Assembly (NCBI GenBank): GCA_946902875.1
Contig: OX336337.1
Location: forward strand, 5,022,001-5,086,000
Origin: Nematopogon swammerdamellus
Lineage: Eukaryota > Arthropoda > Insecta > Lepidoptera > Adelidae
DNA length: 64,000 nt
Direction: 5' to 3'
The notes beneath the pieces were generated by a model that worked only from the letters and a program-made list of their open reading frames with translations, was not told where the DNA came from and did not search any database. A program made the position numbers and the translations under genes. This document shows, piece after piece, positions 21,567 through 32,504 of the stretch (the first letter of the stretch is position 1; each line of letters begins with the position of its first letter).

Positions 21567-23036
21567 ACTGAGAAAAAAGTTGTGTGTATAGAGCCAAAAT
21601 TTTGCTACTGGCAGCCAAAAAGTTTCGTTGTTTGAGTGACTCCTTAACTTTTAGCTGCGGCAGCTAACTCATTTTTGCTAACTCAGTTTGACTGCTGTAG
21701 CCAAAATGTTTTGCTACTGCAGCTTAGGTGCTGCCAAAATGTTTTGCTACTGCAGCTTAGGTGCTGCCAAATGTTTGGCTGGGGGTACAAAGTGTTTTGC
21801 TACTGCAGCTTAATGCTTATTGCTGCCGCTGCCAAATGTTGAACTGCTATAGCCAAAATGTTTGGCTAGGGTTACTTAATATTTTGCTACTGCATCCGAA
21901 TGCATATGCTGGTGCTACAAAATATTTGTCTGCTGTAGCCAAATTGTTTGGCTGGGGGTACAATATGTTTTGCTACTGCAGCCGAACGGTTGCGCTGCTG
22001 CTGCCAAATGTTGAACTGCTATAGCCAAAATGTTTGGCTGGGGTTACTTAATATTTTGCTACTGCATCCGAATGCTTATGCTGGTGCTGCAAAATGTTTG
22101 TCTGCTGTAGCCAAATTGTTTGGCTGGGGGTACAATATGTTTTGCTACTGCAGCCGAACGGTTGCGCTGCCGCTGCCAAATGTTGAACTGCTATAGCCAA
22201 AATGTTTGGCTGGGGTTACTTAATATTTTGCTACTGCATCCGAATGCTTATGCTGGTGCTGCAAAATGTTTGTCTGCTGTAGCCAAATTGTTTGGCTGGG
22301 GGTACAATATGTTTTGCTACTGCAGCCGAACGGTTGCGCTGCCGCTGCCAAATGTTGAACTGCTATAGCCAAAATGTTTGGCTGGGGTTACTTAATATTT
22401 TGCTACTGCATCCGAATGCTTATGCTGGTGCTGCAAAATGTTTGTCTGCTATAGCCAAATTGTTTGGCTGGGGGTACAATATGTTTTGCTACTGCAGCCG
22501 AACGGTTGCGCTGCCGCTGCCAAATGTTGAACTGCTATAGCCAAAATGTTTGGCTGGGGTTACTTAATGTTTTGCTACTACAGCTTAATGCTTATTGCTG
22601 CCACTGCCAAATGTTTGACTGGTTATAGCCAAAATGTTTGGCTGGGGGTAAACAATAATTTTGCTAGAATAGCTTAAGTGTTTCGGATATCACAGCCAAA
22701 CTTAAGCTGTGGCAGCTACGCTCCCTTTGGCTGTAATAATAACGGAACATTTTGGTAAAAAAAACTGAATATTTCACGAAGAGAACTTAAGTTTTAAGTA
22801 TACACTATTATGGTTTTAAAAACAAAAATGGCATCTCTAAGTGTATATAACAAAACTTAAGTTCTATTTGTGAAATATTTTTTTTACCAAAATGTTCCAT
22901 TATTACAACCGAAGGGAGCATAATAGTTGCCACAGTTTAAATTTTGGCAGTGACACCGGAACACTGAAGATATAATAGCAACATTACTGTTTACCCCCCA
23001 GCCAAACACCTGCAACAGTCAAATATTCAACAGTGA
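21567..23036. mobile_element. Foldback-like element with satellite-bearing arms
   Basis: The centre is at about 22823. Positions 22638-22805 and 22841-23005 are inverted copies: CTGGGGGTAAACAAT pairs with TTACTGTTTACCCCCCAG, and the segments with GAGAACTTAAG pair with CTTAAGTTC. The left arm continues outward into a 172-bp tandem array; the right arm is short. This layout recalls Drosophila FB elements, whose inverted repeats are tandem arrays. The left end CACTGAGAAAAAAG may be the terminus. No protein is encoded. Confidence 0.6.
21720..22620 (+). repeat. 172-bp tandem array, about 4 full units plus diverged edges
   Basis: Identical landmarks (for example the start of GGCTGGGGGTACAATATG) recur at 172-bp spacing, at about 21952, 22124, 22296 and 22468. 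Each unit contains the near-palindrome GCCAAAATGTTTGGC. Central units differ by only a few bases; outer units are diverged. The open frames of 82-87 codons repeat with the array and are not genes. Confidence 0.9.
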
Positions 23037-23039
23037 GAG

Positions 23040-23184
23040 TACAAGGTATATAAAAGCAAAACTCACGAAACTATAATATACTTAAATGTTTTCAATGAAT
23101 ATGCTCAAGGCTATATATGGGGAAGTCAAATATTTCTAAAATAACAATGAAAGTCAATAATAAACACATTAGGCTTTTTATTTT
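23040..23184. other. AT-rich spacer
   Basis: No feature recognised between the foldback element and the duplicated block. Confidence 0.4.
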
Positions 23185-23549
23185 TTTTTATTTTAGTTGT
23201 GAATATATAAAAGATATTCATATACATCCACATCGGCATACTTAAGTGGCGAGGGCTACACATTAACTTATTTTGACCGTGCTAGCTTTTTGTACATATT
23301 AATGACTACGATAAACATTGTTAAGTATCCTCAAAACTTTATTGCTGCTCTGTCTATGTACTTGCACAGTCAACAAATTTTAGGTAATCATACGTAGATC
23401 GTAGGGTTGACTTTAATGCCGCTCTCATCTTGGATACAGTAAAACAATTATCTACCCTAGTCGACACTGGGCAAGTAGGGAGAGCGGCTATAACGTAATG
23501 AGGATACTGTAAAAACAGCGAGTTTACATTTATACAAATATTACTAGAA

Positions 23550-23651
23550 CAGAGGTCGGGAAACTGCGCTTTGCGAGCCGCATGCGGCATGCATGCATGT
23601 AGGCACCATGTAGGATTCGGCTCTTCTGTTGAAAATTTTTCCCAACCCCTG
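23550..23651. mobile_element. hAT-like MITE, copy 1
   Basis: Begins CAGAGGTCGGGAAACTGCG and ends CCCAACCCCTG, inverted ends of the hAT type. The left flank is TACTAGAA; the right flank does not match it, as expected if this copy was moved by duplication of the surrounding block. Confidence 0.65.
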
Positions 23652-23857
23652 TGCTTAACATAAAAATATAAAATTAAAAGAAACTAATTATGTATATACC
23701 TAAAAGATATTCACATACATTCACACCGGCATACTTATGTGGCGAGGGCTAGGTACATATTAAACATATTTTGACTGTGCTAGTTTTTGTACGTATTAAT
23801 GACTATAATAAACATTGTTACAAACAGTGATTAATATTTGTGAAAATATTACTAGAC

Positions 23858-23945
23858 CAGAGGTCGGTAAACTGCAGTTTGCGAGCCGCATGCAGCCGTT
23901 CACATAGGATTTGGCTCTTCTGGTGAAAAAATTTGCCGACCCCTG
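23858..23945. mobile_element. hAT-like MITE, copy 2, with 8-bp target duplication
   Basis: Begins CAGAGGTCGGTAAACTGCAG and ends TTTGCCGACCCCTG. It is flanked by TACTAGAC on the left and TACTAGAA on the right (7 of 8 match), as expected for hAT transposition. Confidence 0.75.
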
Positions 23946-24540
23946 TACTAGAATAAGTCCGCCTTTGCCCCTCACTTATATTATTTAACAAACTTGTGTC
24001 TGTAAAATCTTTGCAGCAATAAATAATTTCTAGCTATCTAGAAAAAAGATAAAATTAAAAGAAACCAATTATGTATATAAGGTCTTTCAAAATTAGTTAA
24101 TAGTACGCTAGGGGGGGAGGTTCTGTATCGGAAATAGATCACTTTTGAAGAAGAAAGAATTTTTTTTTTATAAAAGAATTTTTTTTTAATGTAAAATGTA
24201 AAAAACAATTTTTTCTCAATCGTTTCAGTTTAATGCCAGGAACAAAAAAGTCTTCCAACACATAGATCTCTTTCTTTCAGAAATTGTGAAAAACCACAAT
24301 TTTAGTTTTATTAGTATGGAATAGAAAGAATTTGATTTTTTTTACCATCTTACACGTGTTACATCATAATAGTAATGAAGACTTTTTTGTTACTGTTATG
24401 AAACTGAATCGATTAGACAAAAATCAACCACTTATTTTTTTATTTAAGGCCGTGACAAACGCCAACGACCTTGAGCATTCGGGAATTCTACATAATGTAC
24501 CATGCGACTGCTAATTTCGCTTCGCACGTTCAAGTCACAT

Positions 24541-24603
24541 TTAGCGTAGTTTGTCGCTATCAGCCTAAAGAGTTGATGGTTCGGGGTTCGAATCCCACTT
24601 TCG
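24541..24603 (+). other. tRNA-like segment inside the TTAA element
   Basis: The segment includes a possible D-arm (GCG...CGC), a stem ATCAGC/GTTGAT around a 7-base loop, and a perfect B-box core GGTTCGAATCCC-like (GGGGTTCGAATCCCAC). No matching acceptor stem was found, so it is not a functional tRNA; it may be a SINE head or internal promoter relic. The same segment is at about 49912-49974 in copy B. Confidence 0.5.
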
Positions 24604-25595
24604 TATGTTTTTTTTTTTTGCTTTTTTATTATTTTAATTATTAAAATGATTGTGGCTTATGTAACTGATGCGTGATTCTAATTTTTTATTTTTTATTATT
24701 TTACCTAAATAACATTTTATTGTAATTTCTTCCAAATTATTTTAGTTCATGTACTTACCACTTTTTATAAACCTCTAAATAGACTATCGATGAAAACTAA
24801 AATAAAAATAGGTAGGTAGGTAATAGGTAGATAGGCATTTAGGTATGTATGGCAAATATCATAGCAACATAGGTACCGGCCGGCGCGCGCGGCGCGCGCG
24901 GCGGCAGCATGGCACGGTGCGGTGGGGTCGGTGCGGTGCGGTAACTCAGTAGCAGCGTGCCACTCACGCATGCAAGCAAGCAATAACAAGCCGCTCCTGC
25001 CCGCCGCGCCGCCGCTCCTCCGCGCCGCGCCGCGCCGCCGCGTCGTCACCGCTCCGCGCCACCACAGTGCCGCCGCCGCCGCCGCCCCCGCTCCGCAGCG
25101 CGCCGCTGTTGCTAGGCTACTTTTATTTAGGCACGGTTCTATAGTCCTTGCATCTCAAGCGCAGACAGCGTTATACCACACCCGTGACACTAGTCACATT
25201 TTCTATGAAGCGGCCGAAAATGTGTACCTACTGCTCACGTACGCGGGCGCCTTTGCGTGTATTGGTGCGACCTCGATAACTTGGGTACAGGGTTGGCACT
25301 CTTTATGAGAAGTTTGTAGTGGACAATATTATAAATTATATTTGGTGTAATTTAAAAGGAAACATTTTTAATTATGACTATCTATGTATATGTACCTCTT
25401 AACATTATTGGAGGGCAAGAAAAAAAGAAAAACATCAACTTATATGCACATGTTTTATTTTTACTCGCTAACTAAACGACAATTTTGCAGTGAAAGTTTC
25501 ACTAAATTTTGGAAACTTTGCAATAGGTATTCCATTTTTATTATTTTTAAGCCGAATCGTATGTGAAGCTAAAGTGAAATTTTCAATGTATACTT

Positions 25596-28335
25596 GCCGC
25601 CATTTTGAACTTTTTAGTTACTGGACCGATTGCTTTCAAAATTGATATCTGGGTGTCTGTGTAGGCTCTGAATACGAATCTGTAATCAAAATTAAAAAAA
25701 AGTGGCCGCCATTTTGAACTTTTTAGTTACTGGACCGATTGCTTTCAAAATTGATATCTGGGTGTCTGTGTAGGCTCTGAATACGAATCTGTAATCAAAA
25801 TAAAAAAAAGTGGCCGCCATTTTGAACTTTTCAGTTACTGGACCGATTGCTTTCAAAATTGATATCTGGGTGTCTGTGTAGGCTCTGAATACGAATCTGT
25901 AATCAAAATAAAAAAAAGTGGCCGGCATTTTGAACTTTTCAGTTACTGGACCGATTGCTTTCAAAATTGATATCTGGGTGGCTGTGTAGGCTCTGAATAC
26001 GAATCTGTAATCAAAATAAAAAAAAGTGGCCGCCATTTTGAACTTTTTAGTTACTGGACCGATTGCTTTCAAAATTTATATCTGGGTGTCTGTGTAGGCT
26101 CTGAATACGAATCTGTAATCAAAATAAAAAAAGTGGCCGCCATTTTAAACTTTTCAGTTACTGGACCGATTGCTTTCAAAATCGATATCTGGGTGTCTGT
26201 GTGGGCTCGGAATACGAATCTGTAGTCAAAATTAAAAAAAAGTGGCCGCCATTTTGAACTTTTTAGTTACTGGACCGATTGATTTCAAAATTGATATCTG
26301 GGTGTCTGTGTAGGCTCTGAATACGAATCTGTAGTCAAAATTTAAAAAAAGTGGCCGCCATTTTGAACTTTTCAGTTACTGGACCAATTGCTTTCAAAAT
26401 CGATGTCTGGGTGTCTGTGTGTGCTCTGAATACGAATCTGTAGTCAAAATTAAGTGGCCGCCATTTTAAACTTTTTAGTTACTGGACCGATTGCTTTCAA
26501 AATAGATATCTGCGTGTCTGTGTGGGCTCTAAATATGAATCTGTAGTCAAAACTTAAAAGTGCAAGATGGCGGCAACTATTTTTAAATTTTGAAAACGGA
26601 TTCGTATTCAGAGCCCATACAGATACCCAGATATCAATTTTGAAAGCAATCGGTCCAGTAACTAAAAAGTTCAAAATGGCGGCCACTTTTTTTTAATGTT
26701 CACTACAGATTCGTATTCAGAGCCCACGCAGACACCCAGATATCGATTTTGAAAGCAATCGGTCCAGTAACTAAAAAGTTCAAAATGGAGGCCGTTTTTT
26801 TTTTTATTTTGACAACGGATTCGTATTCAGAGCCCACACAGACACCCAGATATTGATTTTGAAAGCAATCGGTCGAATAACTAAAAAGGTCAAAATGGCG
26901 GCAACTTTTTTTAAATATTCACTACATATTTGTATTCAGAGTCCACACAAACACCCAGATATCGATTTTGAAATCAATCGGTCCAGTAATTAAAAAGTTC
27001 AAAATGGCGGCAACTTTTTTTAAATGTTCACTACAGATTCGTATTCAGAGCCCACACAGACACCCAGATATCGATTTTGAAAGCAATCGGTCCAGTAACT
27101 AAAAAGTTCAAAATGGCAGCCGCTTTTTTTAAATTTTGACAACGGATTCGTATTCAGAGTCCACACAGACACCCAGATATCGACTTTGAAAGCAATCGGT
27201 CCAGTAACTAAAAAGTTCAAAATGGCGGCCACTTTTTTTAAATTTTGACAACGGATTCGTATTCAGAGTCCACACAGACACCCAGTTATCGACTTTGAAA
27301 GCAATCGGTCCAGTAACTAAAAAGTTCAAAATGGCGGCCACTTTTTTTAAATTTTGACAACGGATTCGTATTCAGAGCCCACACAGACACCCAGATATTG
27401 ATTTTGAAAGCAATCGGTCGAATAACTAAAAAGGTCAAAATGGCGGCAACTTTTTTTAAATATTCACTACATATTTGTATTCAGAGTCCACACAAACACC
27501 CAGATATCGATTTTGAAATCAATCGGTCCAGTAATTAAAAAGTTCAAAATGGCGGCAACTTTTTTTAAATGTTCACTACAGATTCGTATTCAGAGCCCAC
27601 ACAGACACCCAGATATCGATTTTGAAAGCAATCGGTCCAGTAACTAAGAAGTTCAAAATGGCAGCCGCTTTTTTTAAATTTTGACAACGGATTCGTATTC
27701 AGAGTCCACACAGACACCCAGATATCGACTTTGAAAGCAATCGGTCCAGTAACTAAAAAGTTCAAAATGGCGGCCACTTTTTTAAATTTTGACAACGGAT
27801 TCGTATTCAGAGTCCACACAGACACCCAGATATCGACTTTGAAAGCAATCGGTCCAGTAACTAAAAAGTTCAAAATGGCGGCCACTTTTTTTAAATTTTG
27901 ACAACGGATTCGTATTCAGAGCCCACACAGACACCCAGATATCGACTTTGAAAGCAATCGGTCCAGTAACTAAAAAGTTCAAAATGGCGGCCACTTTTTT
28001 TAAATTTTGACAACGGATTCGTATTCAGAGCCCACACAGACACCCAGATATCGACTTTGAAAGCAATCGGTCCAGTAACTAAAAAGTTCAAAATGGCAGC
28101 CGCTTTTTTTAAATTTTGACAACGGATTCGTATTCAGAGCCCACACAGACACCCAGATATCGACTTTGAAAGCAATCGGTCCAGTAACTAAAAAGTTCAA
28201 AATGGCGGCCACTTTTTTTAAATTTTGACAACGGATTCGTATTCAGAGCCCACACAGACACCCAGATATCGACTTTGAAAGCAATCGGTCCAGTAACTAA
28301 AAAGTTCAAAATGGCGGCCACTTTTTTTAAATGTT
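25596..28335. repeat. 109-bp satellite in two opposed blocks (copy A)
   Basis: From about 25596 to 26567 the unit reads GCCGCCATTTTGAACTTTTT onwards (about 9 units). From about 26570 to 28335 it reads in the opposite direction, with AAAATGGCGGCCAC marking each unit (about 16 units). The unit length is 109, with occasional 108 variants. Short frames such as those starting MAAILNFLVTGPIAFK recur with the period and are not genes. The two blocks can pair as one hairpin with arms near 1 kb. Confidence 0.93.
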
Positions 28336-29124
28336 CATATGATTAAGATTCGCTCCGGTGAAGGAAAACACCGTGAGGAAACCTGTGCACAGCAGTACAT
28401 ATAAAATTGTTGTGGACACCGCTTCCAATCCAGCTTGTCACGTGGAAATGTATAACAATTCCCTTCCATGTTCATGGGAAAGGCTTGCGCTCAGTAGTAG
28501 GACATTAAAATTGACTCAAGAAGAAGAATAAGAAACCAAATTGATATCTGATTTGTGTAACATAAATTTCATTATTTCACATAAGAATGAAAATTTCACA
28601 GTAATTTTGCAGAAAGTGCAAAATTTCACTGCAAAATTTCAAGTGAAATTTTTGTGCAAAATTGCGCCTTGCATCTCTAAGTAAGTGCGAACAAGGAGGT
28701 TTGAAGTCCACCGCGCGCGCGGGCGCGGCCGGCCCGATCGTTGTTCTGTGCTGTGAGTGCGAAAGAACCGCGCGCGTACGTGTAAGTAGCTACTACTCCC
28801 TCTCGAAGGTGCGCTCGCTCTCCTCTCGACAGTCGGTGCCAGCCTGACTAGCCGTCCGCCAGAAGTCGACCAGACAGCGCTCGCGGGCTGCGGGGCGCGG
28901 GGGGAAGCAAACTCGCTTCGAGGCGGAGCGTCGCTTCTATACGCCAGTATTATAAGTATTCTATGGTTATACCACAGTACCTATTAGTTATTCTGTGGTT
29001 ATACCAACGAAAGCCATGCATATAACGCCCCGTCAAGTTACGTACCCGAGCGTATACTGATAGATACCACAGAAGAGAGATATTACTGATACGGTCGTAC
29101 TGTATACTGGTACGGAAAATGACA

Positions 29125-29400
29125 CGGTGGCAACATCACCTACAATACAACATCCGAGATGTCAGCTCGTAACAACTGGTGAAGTAGGTGCTATGTCAGT
29201 GCTTTTCTTCGGTCGTACCGGCTTCACTGAACTGGACGGAAAAAAAGAAGGGAGTCATATCCCGAAATAGTTTGTATTTTCCGTCCAGTTTAGTGTAGCC
29301 GGCACGACCAAAGGGAAGCACTGACATGGCACCTAAGTTCACCCGGTGTTATGGGCTGACATCACGGATGTTATAGGTGATATAGCAAACTGTGTCAGTT
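29125..29400. repeat. Head-to-head pair of SINE S1 3-prime parts
   Basis: Left GTCGTACCGGCTTCACTGAA pairs with right GTGTAGCCGGCACGAC, and the flanks (CATCACCTACAA and TATAGGTGATATAG) also pair, giving a fold-back of about 270 bp. The same structure is in copy B at about 55255-55530. Confidence 0.7.
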
Positions 29401-30327
29401 TACATAAAAAAATCCCTCAGTCGCCTTTTACGACATGCACGGGGAGAGATGCAGTGGGGCTATTATTTTAAATTACCATCCCACACGGTACAAATATACC
29501 TAACCACCTATCTTTTTTCCATTCGATCCAAACACAGAAGACAGAAATGACGACCGACACGCGGGCGCAGCAGGGCAGGAGCGAGCAAGCGAGCCCGGAA
29601 CTAAAATTGTATCTAGTATTGAAGTGCCTGCTAAATTGACGAAGGCAAAAATTTTACCCTTCCGACTGAAGAATTACGTCAATAATTTCATGTAGGCGTT
29701 TTTTGTTTTTTATTTTTATCTCCTTTCGTGGATAAAATAATAAAAAAAATTGAATAGAGTTTTCTCAGAGCTTTGTGACCTTTGAATCGGTGGTATTGTA
29801 AAATTGTAATAATACACACATACTCAGATTTTCAAAAATTCATGCTTTTTTTATATATTTTTAATTTTATGTTTATTACTTACTTTTACTCATTATTAAA
29901 AAAACCAGCAATGCACTTTGTTGGTAAGGAACCAAAATATAGGTTGGTATTTTTTTAATTTTCTGAATGTGTGTCAATTGGTCAGTTTTGGACCTTCTTT
30001 GTCGCACTTTTTGCATGTTTTGCGTATTTGGCGTTTGTCACCGCCTTAAATACATAAAATAAAAACATATTTTACATAAAAAAAAAGACCAAGGTCCAAA
30101 AAATTTTATATAGGTTTTACTCACTATATGATACAGAACCCCCCCTTAGCGTACTATTAACTAATTTTGAAAGACCTTATATAAATAAAACATATTCACA
30201 CACATTCACACCGGGATACTTAAGTGGTGAGGGCTACATTTTAACATGTTTTTATCGTGAAAGGTAATTAATGCCAATAAAAAATTTTCCATAAAAAAAA
30301 TCATCATATTACAATGTTATTGAGATC

Positions 30328-30585
30328 TCAGACCTCATCCATTGTTACTGACCCTTGTAACAATCTCTCGGCAACATGGCCTGTGGGGACAGGAATATTA
30401 CTTTCAGAGTTGTGGTGCTTATTGAGATGCTTTCCGTAAGTATTTTTCAATTGGAATGATCTTTTACAATTACCCTCGGCACAACGATATACTGTGATTT
30501 TGTCTTGACAATGAAAATGAGCGAAATGTTTAAATAAATTCTTCACTGTAGGCAGAACTTTGGAACATAAAAAGCAAACTGGCAT
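30328..30585 (-). pseudogene. C2H2 zinc-finger exon fragment
   Basis: An 85-codon frame starting MPVCFLCSK. Two zinc fingers are visible: CFLC with HFAHFH in residues 4-25, and CAEGNC with HLNKHH in residues 35-58. Such N-terminal finger pairs occur in an uncharacterised insect gene family (general memory, not searched). The next exon should lie below 30328, where the nested transposons now sit, so the copy may be broken. It could also be a live first exon spliced further along; the donor-like GAG|GTCTGA at its end is weak. Confidence 0.5.
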
Positions 30586-30789
30586 TTTTTAAAAACAAAA
30601 TTACAAATTTTATTCGCCAACAGATAAATAGCTCAAGAGAGCATTTGCAGAAGTGTATACCTTGTCAGATTTTCTCATTAAATTGTAAAAGCTTTATTGA
30701 ATAAAGTAGCATACACTAGCGCATTCCGCAGGAAACTCAGCGTTCAAAGCGAAGATGATTTTGAAGCACGAATCTACGGCTTGTGTGAT

Positions 30790-31118
30790 TCATGTTATCT
30801 GATACTGCACTAAATCATTAGTCCTATAACGGGAATTATCCACAATTATGTAGCGTGCGGTGATGTCTTTCAACGATGACCCCTCAATAATAATGTAAGG
30901 CTGGAGTGTTAGACCGAGACTTGCCAGTTTTTCACGCCTCCACGTGATGGTTTCTTCTAGTTCTGCAGGACTCTTGATGTGTCTGATGAAAGACTCGAGT
31001 ATCTCCACCTTTGAAGGTCTCCAATTTCGCTTTCCTTTTGCGGTCTTAATGGTACTCGGGTTCATCAGGTACGGAAGAATCATGAACGCAGCAATGTTGA
31101 GGAATTCTTCGTCTTCTT
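30790..31118 (-). pseudogene. C-terminal exon of an uncharacterised insect gene
   Basis: Preceded by an acceptor TTATTTATTACAG at about 31119-31131, the frame continues from EEDEEFLNIAAFM through PSKVEILESFIRHIK and QPYIIIEGSSL to a stop at 30790. Composition and continuity look like real coding sequence. I associate this arrangement (LPYL, WRPS, QPYI) with the C-terminus of zinc-finger-containing lineage-specific insect proteins, which is uncertain. It lies upstream of the finger exon on the same strand, so the two cannot be consecutive parts of one normal copy. Confidence 0.5.
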
Positions 31119-31529
31119 CTGTAATAAATAACAAAAATATAATAATTTTTTTTAAACTACCCAGAAATAAACGCACCTAGTTACAAAATTACGGTCCTAA
31201 TCTTAATTTTTATCCTAATCTTAATTCCTATCTAGCTGACGGGTTAATTAGCAGACAGACATTATATTGGTGTTGATGCTTTAGATACGGGGCCCTCAAA
31301 AGAGGAAAGACAAGATCGCTTCGCCTGGATCGATTGTGCATTATCTGTTTTCATCGGTCTAGGCACCCAAGCTAGGTATTATAATAATAAAAAAAGTTGT
31401 AGTGAGTAACAAGGCAAGTAGCAACAGTCAAGTAGCATTAAAAAGTAAAACATAATTTCCGTTTACTTACTTAAAGGAGTCGGGAGACCGCTAAGTAAAT
31501 TCCCGCGCAGCTCTGAGTTTTTATATAAT

Positions 31530-31793
31530 TTATAAAAATAATTTATAAAATAATACACACCAGATGTAAGCCCTTCTGCTGGCGGAGCGCTTTGAAGTCA
31601 TACTTCTTTTATTTGACAGGCCCAGCTCGTGAAGACGTGGACTTGTGATCATGCGGTTGCAAAGTTTTCTCCGTGCGACATTATTGAGCAGGCCCGAATG
31701 CTCAAACTGAGTGAGCAGTGATTTTCCTTCGTTGCTTGAGGTCAGCAAACTGTATAGAGACGTGACGCGAGTCGTTCGTTCGTACGCACCCAC
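31530..31793 (-). pseudogene. Exon-like frame, probable middle part of the same family
   Basis: An 87-codon frame with SSNEGKSLLTQFEHSGLLN and ARRKLCNRMI, resembling the SxxGxxLL...L...R.KL segments that follow the zinc fingers in related insect proteins. Its putative donor near 31558 (CTG|GTGTGT) leaves phase 2, which does not fit the acceptor of the exon at 31118 (phase 1). An exon is therefore missing or the copy is decayed. Confidence 0.4.
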
Positions 31794-31859
31794 GTAAAGT
31801 AAAATAAGGAATGAAAGAAAATCGTCCCTAACAGCGGTTATGTAATAGGACTGGTTTGC

Positions 31860-32260
31860 AAAAATTATGTCAAAAGCAGCCCAAATTGGGCTGTATGTAG
31901 CTCAAGTTTGGCAACAACTTGCCAAATTTGACTGCCACAACCAAACCAAAGGCTATTTTATATTCTTTGGCTGTATTCTGCCAAATTATGCTGCATGCTG
32001 CCAAACTGTTTGGTAATGTGCAACCAAACACGCGCTTTGGCTGCATCCAACCTAACTGTTTGTGCTCAAGTTTGGCAAAAACTTGCCAAATTTGGCTGCC
32101 ACAACCAAACCAAAGGCTATTTTATATTCTTTGGCTGTATTCTGCCAAATTATGCTGCATGCTGCCAAACTGTTTGGTAATGTGCAACCAAACACGCGCT
32201 TTGGCTGCATCCAACCTAACTGTTTGTGAAGAACTTGCCTAATATTGACTGCCACAGACA
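31860..32260 (+). repeat. 163-bp tandem array, about 2.3 units
   Basis: GCTCAAGTTTGGCAA recurs at 31901 and 32064 (163 bp). Contains AAAGGCTATTTTATATTC and GCTGCATGCTGCCAAACTG. The reverse complement of this unit makes up 33395-34030. Confidence 0.85.
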
Positions 32261-32289
32261 AACAAATGGCAATTTTGTCATCTCCGAGA

Positions 32290-32500
32290 TTTTTACGATT
32301 CCCCGCAGAGGACCCTTAATACTAAGCCTTCGCAGTCTGTCCGTCAGTCTATCCGTCCGTCTGTCCGTCCTTCAGTCTGTCGGTACTACGTATAAAGGGC
32401 TGTATTTTTTATGATTCCTTATCCGTCGTACGGGACCCTATTACTAAGCCTACGCCGCAGTCTGTCTGTCTGCCCGAGGGCTGTATCTCTGCTGTAGGGC
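32290..32500 (+). repeat. Two partial family A heads
   Basis: Two short pieces with ACTAAGCCT, CGCAGTCTGTC and (CCGT)n tracts, then GGGCTGTATCTCTG, lead into the telomere-like block. Confidence 0.55.
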
Positions 32501-32504
32501 TGTA

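Larger units (their letters stand above)
23185..24073 (+). repeat. Two tandem copies of a block of about 480 bp
   Basis: Unit 1 (about 23185-23660) and unit 2 (about 23685-24065) both contain AAAAGATATTCA, CGGCATACTTA, GTGGCGAGGGCTA, a TGACTA-TAATAAACATTGTTA segment and a hAT-like MITE. A further partial copy appears after the nested elements at 30184-30280, which shows the stack landed inside this repeat. Confidence 0.7.
24448..30045. mobile_element. TTAA-flanked TIR element, copy A (5.6 kb)
   Basis: Left end GGCCGTGACAAACGCCAA; right end is its inverse with one change (TTGGCGTTTGTCACCGCC). TTAA lies on both sides (24444-24447, 30046-30049). Inside, from left to right, are a tRNA-like segment, a GC-rich block (about 24870-25110), a 109-bp satellite that reverses orientation near 26567, a degenerate RTE-like piece (28340-28520), a second GC-rich block (28700-28960) and a head-to-head SINE pair (29125-29400). 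No transposase frame was seen, so it is probably non-autonomous. The TTAA target suggests piggyBac or possibly Sola3 machinery. Copy B is at 49819-56166. Confidence 0.85.
24076..30181. mobile_element. Outer MITE (about 500 bp when empty), split by the TTAA element
   Basis: Terminal inverted repeats of about 55 bp begin TATAAGGTCTTTCAAAATTA on the left (24074 on) and mirror the right end at about 30129-30183. Both include GTTAATAGTACGCTA and a G or C run. TA flanks each side. Everything from 24448 to 30045 is a later insertion. Internal arms (24218-24256 and 24378-24415) also fold back. Confidence 0.8.

Noticed and set aside
24541..24603. Functional tRNA gene
   Set aside because: B-box and one stem are present but no pairing acceptor stem was found.
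24922..25308. 128-codon frame in the GC-rich block, repeated at 50216-50674
   Set aside because: Composition-driven (Ala/Pro/Arg), it changes frame between copies A and B through small indels, so it is not conserved coding.
26450..28321. Many 66-106-codon frames starting MAAILNFLVTG, also at 52029-54442
   Set aside because: They follow the 109-bp satellite period exactly and are repeat artefacts.
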